Source of the DNA: SVTX01 sp045632305
Lineage (GTDB): Bacteria; Bacillota; Clostridia; Oscillospirales; CAG-272
NCBI GenBank assembly: GCA_045632305.1
Contig: JAZQWL010000015.1
Location: forward strand, 1-60,734
Direction of reading: 5' to 3'
DNA length: 60,734 nt
The notes under the pieces are model-generated. The model was not told the origin of the DNA and did no database searches. It saw only the letters and a list, made by a program, of their open reading frames with translations. Positions 1 through 6,713 of this stretch are shown one piece after another (position 1 is the stretch's first letter; each line of letters starts with the position of its first letter). The position numbers and the translations under genes were made by a program.

Positions 1-12
1 ATTTTGCGACAT
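1..12 (-). CDS. Start of a leftward gene, truncated by the window edge
   Basis: Read leftward, an ATG at 12-10 follows a G-rich ribosome binding site (AGGGGG, about six bases upstream), and a TTGAAA-17-TATAAT promoter lies behind it. Only four codons (Met-Ser-Gln-Asn) are inside the window, so the product cannot be named. The gene is divergent from the AraC regulator, a layout in which the regulator often controls its neighbour. A carbohydrate-related product is plausible but is inference only. Confidence 0.5.
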
Positions 13-50
13 AAGAATACCCCCTTTCAAATTCTTTATCTTACTCAATA

Positions 51-79
51 ATTATAATCCTTTGACAAATTTTTTTCAA
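51..79 (-). promoter_or_regulatory. Sigma-A-type promoter for the leftward partial gene
   Basis: On the minus strand TTGAAA (79-74) and TATAAT (56-51) are separated by exactly 17 bases. It lies about 40 bases upstream of the ATG at 12 and back to back with the promoter of the AraC gene. Confidence 0.6.
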
Positions 80-134
80 TATCATAAACTGCAAAAAAAA
101 TCACAAAAATAAACACAAATTTTGCGAAAAGCTA

Positions 135-163
135 TTGCAAATATTTTATATATATGATATAAT
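135..163 (+). promoter_or_regulatory. Sigma-A-type promoter for the AraC gene
   Basis: TTGCAA at 135-140 and TATAAT at 158-163 have a 17-base spacer. The mRNA leader to the ATG at 321 would be about 150 bases and is very AT-rich, with no recognised riboswitch or hairpin. Confidence 0.55.
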
Positions 164-320
164 ATCTTTACAAAATATTATAATTTATATATTTTATCAA
201 CAAAATGTGTAATTCAACTGTAAAAAATGCACAAAAAACAAACAAGGCAAAATAAAGCAATTTTTGACAGTTAATTATACAACATATACAAAAACAGTAA
301 ACTTAATTTGGAGAATATCA

Positions 321-1208
321 ATGAAAAACGAAATTTCAGGATTGAATTTTGACCCTAAACAGGTGGCATACACTAAGGCAGATGCAATAAAGCTTGATAC
401 AAAATGCCTATACGCAGGAAAGCTCGAAAGAATCAAGGAATGGAATGAAAAGCCGCACAGCCATCCGTTCTGCGAAATTATGTTTGTTTTGGCGGGCGCG
501 GGTAAGGTAACTGTTAACGACATCGAGTACGAGGTTACAAAGGGCGACATCATCGTTTACAACCCCGATGTGTGCCACGCGGAGTACACTACCGGTGATA
601 GCGGAATCGAGCTTGCCTTCTTCGGCATAACGAATTTTAAGATAGGAAATCTTCCTTCGGATTATATTCTCGATGAAAATACCGAGCCCGTTCTGCACAC
701 AGGGGCGGACGCCAAGGAATATGAATTCTATTTCATGTCGCTTGTAAAGGAGGTCGCATCCGACAAGCCGTACAATGAAATTTTCTCGAAATATATTGCG
801 CGACTTATTATGATCGGTATTTTGCGTCTTGCCAATATTTCCGAGGCAAAGTTTGTAACAAACGGAATATTCACAAGAATACATAATTATCTGAACAACC
901 ATTTCACGGAGATCGAGTCCATGGACGCGATCTGCGAGGAGCTGAAGATAAGCAAATATTACCTTTCCCACGTTTTCAAAAAATACATGGGAAAGCCGCC
1001 CATGCAGTACGTTGCATCAAAGCGCATTGCTTATGCGAAAAAGCTTTTGCAGGAAACGGATCTGTCCGCGACCGAGATAGGTGAGATGTGCGGATATAAG
1101 GATCATGTGCTGTTCTTTAAGTCCTTCAAGAAGCAGGAGGGCATTACTCCGATTTCTTTTAGAAAGAAAACGCAGAAGCCCGCCGTGACCTCGAGCAATA
1201 TGGAATAA
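321..1208 (+). CDS. AraC family transcriptional regulator with N-terminal cupin
   Basis: A two-domain DNA-binding regulator of about 295 residues. The N-terminal half has a cupin-type sensing fold: a HSHPFCEI segment near residue 48, then strands ending in GDIIVYNPDVCHAEY. The last 100 residues hold the paired helix-turn-helix of AraC proteins (AICEELKISKYYLSHVFKK, then the LSATEIGEMCGYKD to FKKQEGITPISFR segment). The start at 321 is chosen because GGAG lies 7 bases upstream; the frame is open back to 264 without a better site. The ligand is unknown; in this family it is usually a sugar or metabolite. It is divergent from the gene entering from the left, its likely target. Confidence 0.88.
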   Translation: MKNEISGLNFDPKQVAYTKADAIKLDTKCLYAGKLERIKEWNEKPHSHPFCEIMFVLAGAGKVTVNDIEYEVTKGDIIVYNPDVCHAEYTTGDSGIELAFFGITNFKIGNLPSDYILDENTEPVLHTGADAKEYEFYFMSLVKEVASDKPYNEIFSKYIARLIMIGILRLANISEAKFVTNGIFTRIHNYLNNHFTEIESMDAICEELKISKYYLSHVFKKYMGKPPMQYVASKRIAYAKKLLQETDLSATEIGEMCGYKDHVLFFKSFKKQEGITPISFRKKTQKPAVTSSNME

Positions 1209-1209
1209 A

Positions 1210-1590
1210 AAAACACCCGACAAACGTGTGATGTTCTTAGCGGAGAATTTGAAAACTGCCGCTAAGTGCGAGCATCTCATTTGACCGGACAAATGCTTTA
1301 TGGGCTAAGCCCAAACCACTATACAAACAGAAAGAGCAAACACACAGGATTAAATCTTGTATGTCTGCTCTTTTTCTGTTGGTTTTAGCTTAGAGTTATG
1401 AGGCTCGCTTTGCTCGCCGTTATGAGTTTGCTTTGCAAACGTTATGATATGATTGCCCATCAATTTTTAAACTTGGCGAAGCCAATCATAACAATGCGTA
1501 GCATATCATAACTCATAACTTGCCCGCAAGGGCAATCATAACTTAGCGTGATTTGTCCGTTAAGGACATCACGCTAACGTCGGGTGTTTT
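1210..1590. mobile_element. Hairpin-array element inserted in the loop of a terminator
   Basis: No gene lies between 1209 and 1594. AAAACACCCGAC at 1210-1221 is the exact reverse complement of GTCGGGTGTTTT at 1579-1590. Between them a 348-base array (1228-1575) is flanked by the direct repeat AACGT (1223-1227 and 1576-1580). Removing the array and one AACGT copy restores a 12-bp stem with the tetraloop AAAC, a good bidirectional terminator between the convergent AraC and ygjV genes. The array ends are inverted: GTGATGTTCTTAGCGGA (1228-1244) matches the reverse complement of 1556-1572 at 15 of 17 positions. Inside, the tag GTTATGA (1395, 1419, 1441) and its complement TCATAAC (1486, 1506, 1513, 1536) separate small hairpins such as GTTTGC-TTT-GCAAAC, ATGC-GTA-GCAT and TTGCCC-GCAA-GGGCAA. 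No open frame of note is present, so it would be non-autonomous. Confidence 0.8.
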
Positions 1591-1594
1591 GCTT

Positions 1595-2161
1595 TTACTT
1601 TTTCTTCGCATTTTTCTCTCTTAATAAATATATTAAGGAAGAAACCATGTTGAAGCATTCGCAGACGATACCGCCGAGCGAGAAGTTGAAAATATTGTGG
1701 AATATCCACGTAGGTGACATGTACGCGATCTGGAAATAGCGGATGTGACGGGAATTTCCAACGTACATAAATACGCTCATGATCATAAGAGCGGAGTAGG
1801 GGAGCGCAACGAGGAAAATACCCCAGGGCGTGTGATCCAGAATGATGGAAAACGCAAAGCAGAGGGTGTATGCGGCCTCAACAACAAGCAGCTTCCACTT
1901 TTTCTTTTTGCCGTCTGCAAAGAGAAGTCCGCGAACGAGGTTTGCAAGGTTGAAGAACGCGCCGCCGAATGCGCCTATAAGCAGGAAGTTGAGGAAGAAC
2001 ATAAAGCTGCCCATTCCCTGCATGATGAAGAAGTTTCGGTTTTTCTTACACTGGAAAGACCAAACTATTATTATAAGACCGATAATGCCCAAGCCCTGAG
2101 CTATAAGCTCGGTCTTACCCATTTCGGCTACAGAGCCGAACAATGATGATAAAATACCCAT
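1595..2161 (-). CDS. YgjV family inner-membrane protein
   Basis: A 188-residue integral membrane protein with about five to six hydrophobic segments. The run after GKTELIAQGLGIIGLIIIVW, the QCKKNRNFF segment and the following glycine-rich helices match the Imp-YgjV family, whose biochemical role is unknown. It begins with ATG at 2161, 7 bases after the stop of fucU, so the two form one leftward operon and are probably cotranslated. Its terminator would be the stem now split by the hairpin array at 1210-1590. Confidence 0.75.
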   Translation of the reverse strand: MGILSSLFGSVAEMGKTELIAQGLGIIGLIIIVWSFQCKKNRNFFIMQGMGSFMFFLNFLLIGAFGGAFFNLANLVRGLLFADGKKKKWKLLVVEAAYTLCFAFSIILDHTPWGIFLVALPYSALMIMSVFMYVGNSRHIRYFQIAYMSPTWIFHNIFNFSLGGIVCECFNMVSSLIYLLREKNAKKK

Positions 2162-2167
2162 AATTTA

Positions 2168-2608
2168 TCAGATTACGCCCTTCTGAAGCATAATGTTTGC
2201 GTAAATTGCGCTCTCGCCAGTAGCGATAATGCAATAGCACTTCTTTGCCTCGTCATAGAAGTCGAATCTGTCGATGTTACCGAGAGCGTCACGTCCGCGG
2301 CTGTCGTGCTTCGCGATAACGTCAGCGTAGGTGTCCCAGATGGGAGTAGCAACGCGTCCTACGTCTCTTTCCATAAGCTGCATGAGGATCGCGGGCTTTT
2401 CAACGTATGTATCAAGCGGGAAAACCGTAAGGATCGCGTCGAGAATTTCGGGAACGCCGTGACCGTCCATTCTGATAACTATCGCGTCCTTGCCCATGGA
2501 TTCGGAGGGGAAGTTGCCGTCTGCGATGCAGATGCGGTCACTGTGACCCATTTCACATAAAACCTTAAGTAATTCGGGGGGTAAAATTTTCGGAATACCT
2601 TTAAGCAT
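2168..2608 (-). CDS. fucU: RbsD/FucU family sugar mutarotase
   Basis: A 146-residue enzyme of the family that interconverts anomers of free sugars (L-fucose mutarotase and D-ribopyranase). Family landmarks are MLKGIP at the start, the EMGHSDRICIADGNFP segment near residue 25 with its catalytic-region histidine and aspartate, and the C-terminal TGESAIYANIMLQKGVI with the conserved Tyr-Ala-Asn. FucU-like is favoured over RbsD because of length and the YANI ending. The start at 2608 is preferred because GGAGG lies 5 bases upstream; a TTG at 2620 would overlap that site. Promoter at 2645-2673; ygjV follows in the same operon. Confidence 0.85.
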   Translation of the reverse strand: MLKGIPKILPPELLKVLCEMGHSDRICIADGNFPSESMGKDAIVIRMDGHGVPEILDAILTVFPLDTYVEKPAILMQLMERDVGRVATPIWDTYADVIAKHDSRGRDALGNIDRFDFYDEAKKCYCIIATGESAIYANIMLQKGVI

Positions 2609-2644
2609 AAAAACCTCCAAAAGTTTATTTTTATCTGTGTTTTA

Positions 2645-2673
2645 ATTTTAACATATTTATTCCGCTATGTCAA
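2645..2673 (-). promoter_or_regulatory. Promoter of the fucU-ygjV operon
   Basis: On the minus strand TTGACA (2673-2668) and TAAAAT (2650-2645) are 17 bases apart, about 37 bases upstream of the fucU start. Confidence 0.6.
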
Positions 2674-2736
2674 TATGTTATTTTTGATGATTAAAACTGT
2701 AAAATTGACACAGAAAAACGAATTGCCCTGCATAAA

Positions 2737-2762
2737 AATGCGCGCTCTGATTTTTGAGAGCG
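2737..2762 (-). terminator. Possible terminator after spoVT
   Basis: Read leftward, CGCTCT and AGAGCG pair around an 8-base loop and are followed by a run of five T's. The stem is short; it lies 36 bases beyond the spoVT stop. Confidence 0.4.
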
Positions 2763-2797
2763 GCTCCTTTTTGTCCGCAGGACAATTCTTTTTGTTG

Positions 2798-3340
2798 TTA
2801 TTCGTGCTGCTTGCCGAGGAAGGTGGAGGCGGTCTGCACCAGCTTCTGCTCGGTCATATCGGGCATTCTGTTGCTCGAATCCTCGCAAAGTGACGCTACG
2901 CAACCGATAATGTCGCCCTCTGAAATGATGGGCATGGCGCAGCTGACGTATTTGTCGCCGCCCTCGCGGATAGGATAGATCTTCTCGAGCCCGTCGCGGT
3001 AAATATACATGCTTCGCGCTTCGATTATTTCCTCAAGCTCCTCGGATAGGGCGCGGTCGGAGTATTCCTTCTTGGAAACGCCCGCGCACGCCACAACGGA
3101 ATCTCTGTCGCATACAAGAACCGAGAGGTTGCATGTCTTGTGCAGGGTTTCACAATACTGCGCGGCGAAGGCGCCAAGCTCACCGATGGGCGAGTATTTC
3201 TTGAAGATCACCTCTCCGTCACGGTCGGTAAATATCTCGAGCGGGTCGCCCTCGCGGATTCGCATCGTTCTTCTTATCTCTTTGGGAATGACAACTCTTC
3301 CGAGATCGTCTATTCTCCTGACTATTCCTGTTGCTTTCAT
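2798..3340 (-). CDS. spoVT: SpoVT-like AbrB/GAF transcriptional regulator
   Basis: About 180 residues. Residues 1-50 are an AbrB-type swapped-hairpin DNA-binding domain (MKATGIVRRIDDLGRVVIP, then the EIRRTMRIREGDPLEIF segment), and the remainder is the GAF-like sensing domain of stage V sporulation protein T, which in Bacillus tunes forespore gene expression. The start at 3340 follows GAGGT at a 10-base distance and gives the canonical first residues; the frame is open upstream to 3388 but those codons do not fit the family. A perfect inverted repeat overlaps the likely promoter. SpoVT points to an endospore-forming lineage, although non-sporulating relatives can keep it. Confidence 0.9.
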   Translation of the reverse strand: MKATGIVRRIDDLGRVVIPKEIRRTMRIREGDPLEIFTDRDGEVIFKKYSPIGELGAFAAQYCETLHKTCNLSVLVCDRDSVVACAGVSKKEYSDRALSEELEEIIEARSMYIYRDGLEKIYPIREGGDKYVSCAMPIISEGDIIGCVASLCEDSSNRMPDMTEQKLVQTASTFLGKQHE

Positions 3341-3435
3341 ATATATAAAAACCTCAACTTTCATGAAAAATTTGAGATTTACGTGCAAGTTGAGGACCTT
3401 GTTGTCCGGTCTTCTCGCAAAAAATCTCCTTGTTT

Positions 3436-3464
3436 TTAATAGTAGGTAATACTATTATTTGCAA
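3436..3464 (-). promoter_or_regulatory. spoVT promoter with overlapping inverted repeat
   Basis: On the minus strand TTGCAA (3464-3459) and TATTAA (3441-3436) are 17 bases apart. TAATAGTA (3437-3444) and TACTATTA (3450-3457) form a perfect 8-bp inverted repeat covering the -10 side of the spacer, a likely operator. Autoregulation by SpoVT is inference. Confidence 0.5.
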
Positions 3465-3635
3465 AACAAGGGTATTTATACTTAAAAAATGCAATTTGTG
3501 ATTTTGCGGAGTGTGACGCTGAAAGAGCGGATGAGGCGTTTTCGTTTTCCGTAATCTTGCCTTGATTTGTTAAACATGCACAAATTTAAGCTTTAATTTT
3601 TGTCATACAAAATTATAGTTATTTTATTGACAATA

Positions 3636-3664
3636 TTGACAAGTCTCTCATTTAATATTATAAT
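3636..3664 (+). promoter_or_regulatory. Consensus promoter of the SipW-substrate cluster
   Basis: TTGACA (3636-3641), a 17-base spacer and TATAAT (3659-3664) match the consensus perfectly. A second TTGACA lies at 3627. The leader is about 40 bases and ends in the strong binding site AAGGAGG before the ATG at 3710. The rest of 3465-3630 is AT-rich and shows nothing else. Confidence 0.8.
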
Positions 3665-3709
3665 TATTATAAGGAGTTATTCCATTTTATACTCTAAGGA
3701 GGAAAAATT

Positions 3710-4351
3710 ATGAAAAAATTCAGCATTCTTATCACATTGTTGCTCTGCTTGACAATTGCGGGTGTATACGCAACATGGTCTTACGCAGGTACAGACGACA
3801 TTGCCGACGCTTTTGCTGAGGCAAAGATTACAATCGAGGACGCCGAGCTTGTTGGTTCTAACGGTACTTACTCTATTACAAGTAACCTCGTTCTCACAAT
3901 CGATCAGAAGGCAACTGACGATCACACCGCTGTTCTTGAATACGCTTCCAACAATGACGCCCCCATTTACTTGACAGTTAAGTTTACTCCCGCTTCCCAC
4001 GCTTCTCTTAAGATCAAGGAAGAAGCTATTCCCTCCGAGCTTTATTTCGGAACGACTGTAACTATGCAGTATCCTATGGACGCGGAAGGCAACTATTCCG
4101 AAACGGGTACACCTAAAGACATTCTCTGGTTCTCCAACGTATCCAATGGCGAACTTGACGTGAATATTGCGTGGACAAAGCAGGACGACGGATCCTTTAT
4201 CTGCACGTACAATGAAGCACAGCTCAAGGAAATGATCAAGCTCAATCCCGACGTTGAGTTTGTTCTCGATACAAAGGCAGAGCACGACGAATTCCGCCTT
4301 TGCCTTGTAGGAAACGTTGTTGCAAGAGTGACAGACGGCACAGTAAACTAA
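3710..4351 (+). CDS. Secreted protein with SipW-type signal peptide (TasA/camelysin-like)
   Basis: A 213-residue exported protein. The N-terminus has a short basic start, a hydrophobic stretch and GVYATWSYA, the SipW-dependent signal motif seen in TasA and camelysin-type fibre proteins; cleavage is expected after Ala-Thr-Trp-Ser-Tyr-Ala, near residue 25. The mature part is acidic, beta-rich and without cysteines until a single one near the C-terminus. It is the first gene after a consensus promoter and is followed by its likely peptidase, separated by a strong hairpin that may lower downstream expression. A matrix or fibre subunit is the best guess; sequence similarity to TasA outside the signal is not evident by eye. 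Confidence 0.72.
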   Translation: MKKFSILITLLLCLTIAGVYATWSYAGTDDIADAFAEAKITIEDAELVGSNGTYSITSNLVLTIDQKATDDHTAVLEYASNNDAPIYLTVKFTPASHASLKIKEEAIPSELYFGTTVTMQYPMDAEGNYSETGTPKDILWFSNVSNGELDVNIAWTKQDDGSFICTYNEAQLKEMIKLNPDVEFVLDTKAEHDEFRLCLVGNVVARVTDGTVN

Positions 4352-4366
4352 TTTAAAATCTGAATT

Positions 4367-4401
4367 TTGACGGCAAGGGCGATATCGCCCCTTGCCGTCA
4401 A
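4367..4401 (+). promoter_or_regulatory. Long intercistronic hairpin
   Basis: TTGACGGCAAGGGCGAT (4367-4383) pairs with 4384-4401 apart from one extra C, giving a stem of about 17 bp with almost no loop. There is no T-run after it, so it is more likely an mRNA-stabilising or partial-attenuation element between the major exported protein and the peptidase gene than a full terminator. Confidence 0.5.
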
Positions 4402-4432
4402 GACGCATTCACAAAAAGCAAAGGTTCTCGCC

Positions 4433-5599
4433 ATGACAGATTATCAAATGTATGTCTTTACGATGTGCCTGATAGTATTTGCGCTCCTTGCCACACTCTC
4501 GGTAGTTTGCGTGGTTACGGTTGCCCGCCTCTATCTCCGCCTTATTAACTTCGGAGCCGAGGATACAAAGATACTTAAAGAACATCAGAAAAAGAAAAAT
4601 ACAAAGACAAGTAAATACATGAAGATAGTTGACTATGCCTTTTCGGGTATAGTCTGTTTGGCGTTGCTCTTTGCGCTTATAAGCTCGCTTGTTATCGGGG
4701 CAAAGGACAAGGGTGTGGTAGGAAGCATTCCCGTTTACCGTGTAGTTAACACCGGCTCCATGGAAAAGAAGAATCCCGAAAACGAGTATTTGTACAAAAA
4801 TAATATCGACAATCAGATCCGGACGTTTGACCTCATTCAGGTAAAAAAACTCCCCGACGAAATGGATCTTGAGGTTTATGATATCGTAGTTTATGAGGTT
4901 GACGGTATGTTTATCGTCCACCGTATTATTGAAATAGAAGAGCCGAATGCCGAGCATCCGAATTGCCGTCATTTTAAGCTTCAGGGCGACGCGGTTGAAT
5001 CTCCCGACCGTTTCCCTGTGCTGTATGAGCAGATGAGAGGCATTTACAGCGGTAAGAGAATTCCGTTCGTGGGAAGCTTTGTGTCCTTCATGCAATCACC
5101 TGCGGGTTGGCTCTGCGTCATGTTCGTATTTCTTGGCATGATCGCCTCTCCTCTTATTGAAATCAAGATCGAAAAGGCGAAAAATATACGTCTTCGTCTC
5201 TATATCGAGCCCGAAGAACCCGAAGATCCCGAATGTGCGGCTTCCGAGATCGATCTTGAGCCCGAAACAAGCATCGAGGTTGCCGAAGAGCTTGGTGAAG
5301 AACCAAGAATAGTAGTTGTGCATGCCCGTGCGGCAAGCGGTAGAGTGGGTGCGGTAGGTCTTGGATCCCTCCAATCCAATTACGTTCACGGTGATATAGT
5401 TGATATCAGGTCTCTCAAGGCGAAGAAACTTCTCGCAAATGATTGCAAGAGAGTTAAGATCATTGCCAACGGCAAGCTTGAAACAGCCCTTACCGTTAAG
5501 GCAAACAGCTTTACGGCGCAGGCGCGTGATGCGATCGTTGAGGCAGGCGGCGTTGCAATTGAAGTGCATGACCTCATAGAGAGGGGGCGCGACAATTGA
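4433..5599 (+). CDS. sipW: SipW-type signal peptidase I with uL15-like C-terminal domain
   Basis: A 388-residue membrane protease predicted to process the two flanking SipW-type exported proteins. Transmembrane segments lie near residues 10-32, 68-90 and 225-245. The catalytic serine is Ser109 in VVNTGSM and the general base is His163 in FIVHRIIEI, the Ser-His pair of ER-type/SipW peptidases instead of Ser-Lys. An acidic linker follows, and residues about 320-380 (GDIVDIRSLKAKKLLAND, NGKLETALTVKANSFTAQ, AIVEAGGVAIEV) closely resemble the C-terminal part of bacterial ribosomal protein uL15. The start at 4433 is chosen over 4367 because the upstream frame runs through the hairpin. The stop overlaps the next gene's start. 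Confidence 0.85.
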   Translation: MTDYQMYVFTMCLIVFALLATLSVVCVVTVARLYLRLINFGAEDTKILKEHQKKKNTKTSKYMKIVDYAFSGIVCLALLFALISSLVIGAKDKGVVGSIPVYRVVNTGSMEKKNPENEYLYKNNIDNQIRTFDLIQVKKLPDEMDLEVYDIVVYEVDGMFIVHRIIEIEEPNAEHPNCRHFKLQGDAVESPDRFPVLYEQMRGIYSGKRIPFVGSFVSFMQSPAGWLCVMFVFLGMIASPLIEIKIEKAKNIRLRLYIEPEEPEDPECAASEIDLEPETSIEVAEELGEEPRIVVVHARAASGRVGAVGLGSLQSNYVHGDIVDIRSLKAKKLLANDCKRVKIIANGKLETALTVKANSFTAQARDAIVEAGGVAIEVHDLIERGRDN

Positions 5600-6240
5600 C
5601 GATTGCAAGACGTTATCTTATTATCATTATAGCTCTGATCTCGGTTATTTCCGTAGGCGGCGTATACGCCACGTGGATGTATGCCGAAGAGCATCCCATG
5701 CCTAAGGAAACGTCTGTCGGAGTTTCTATTGAAGTTTTTGACTATCCGCCTGAGCAAATGCTTCCCGGCGGTGGTGAAAATACGGGTGAGGTTCAGTTGG
5801 GACAGAACCACTTTATGGTAATTGATCTTATAGTAAACAAGGCGAAAAATGGCTACCATCTTAATAATAGCGGTTCGGTTCTGCACGATTTTCTCGATGA
5901 AAGGGGAGTTGTTTACTCAAATCAGAAGACAGGCGGCGGTAATATGAAATTTGTTATCGACCCGAAATACAATACTCACAAGGTATATTTCGTGCTTGTG
6001 AAGGATACGGATTCGCTGTATTATGCGTATACATTTGATACAGACGCGCTCGCAACCGCGGGAGGCAGTAATCTTGAGATATCTGTGTACAAGACTAAAA
6101 TTGAAAAGATCGACGGCGTATGGGACGCAACGGTAACGCATATCGGACAAGCGCAGACGGTGAGTCTGAGAGATATGGGATATGACGCTATGTCACAGAC
6201 TATTGGGTATACGATACGTTACGATACATGGCATTTGTAA
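5596..6240 (+). CDS. Second secreted protein with SipW-type signal peptide
   Basis: A 214-residue exported protein starting with TTG at 5596, which overlaps the TGA of the peptidase gene (TTGA), with GAGGGGG about ten bases upstream; this suggests translational coupling. The N-terminus (basic residues, a 17-residue hydrophobic core, then GGVYATWMYA) is the same type of signal as in the first gene of the cluster. The mature part has no recognised domain, no cysteine, and looks beta-rich. Being coupled to the peptidase it is probably a minor or accessory surface subunit, as TapA is to TasA; that parallel is inference. Confidence 0.75.
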   Translation: MTIARRYLIIIIALISVISVGGVYATWMYAEEHPMPKETSVGVSIEVFDYPPEQMLPGGGENTGEVQLGQNHFMVIDLIVNKAKNGYHLNNSGSVLHDFLDERGVVYSNQKTGGGNMKFVIDPKYNTHKVYFVLVKDTDSLYYAYTFDTDALATAGGSNLEISVYKTKIEKIDGVWDATVTHIGQAQTVSLRDMGYDAMSQTIGYTIRYDTWHL

Positions 6241-6242
6241 AA

Positions 6243-6272
6243 AGAAGCGAAGGATGATCTGCCTCGCTTCTT
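6243..6272 (+). terminator. Terminator of the SipW cluster
   Basis: AGAAGCGA and TCGCTTCT pair, extended by GG/CC past a one-base bulge, and are followed by seven T's. Confidence 0.8.
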
Positions 6273-6594
6273 TTTTTGATGAATAAATAAACAAAATATT
6301 GATAAAGAAACAAATAATTAATAAAAAATTATGGAGATTGAAAGCTGTGCCGAGTGTACCGTAAGCGAGAGAAAGCAGATCTGATTTGCTCGGAATTTCC
6401 ATCTATCTTTTGAATTTTCCTCGCGTGTGCGCGTATAAATAAATAATGAAAGAAAAATTCGCGAGCGGCGCGCGGATTTGCCACTGAAACAGCTTAAAAT
6501 TCACGTGAAAAATACACCGAAAAAGTCCATTTTGAGCTAAATTATTACTATAAATAAAAGTTGTAAAAAAATCACCGGAAAATTTTCAAAGCTA

Positions 6595-6623
6595 TTGACA
6601 AAGCAAAATTTCTATGCTATAAT
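6595..6623 (+). promoter_or_regulatory. Perfect consensus promoter of the repeat-protein operon
   Basis: TTGACA (6595-6600), 17 bases, TATAAT (6618-6623). The leader to the ATG at 6714 is about 84 bases with CCAAA/TTTGG pairing and a GGAGG site at 6700. The rest of the gap 6273-6594 is AT-rich apart from a GC-rich patch near 6420-6475 and shows no gene. Confidence 0.85.
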
Positions 6624-6713
6624 GATGTAAATAAGTATGGGTAACTATGTCCAAATTGTGCCCATTTTGGATTTTATTGCCCAAATACTATAAAAAATTG
6701 GAGGAAAATAAGG

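Noticed and set aside
1380..1560. CRISPR array suggested by the repeated GTTATGA tags
   Set aside because: Tags are only 7 bases, occur in both orientations, and the intervening pieces are self-complementary hairpins of variable length; no cas genes are present.
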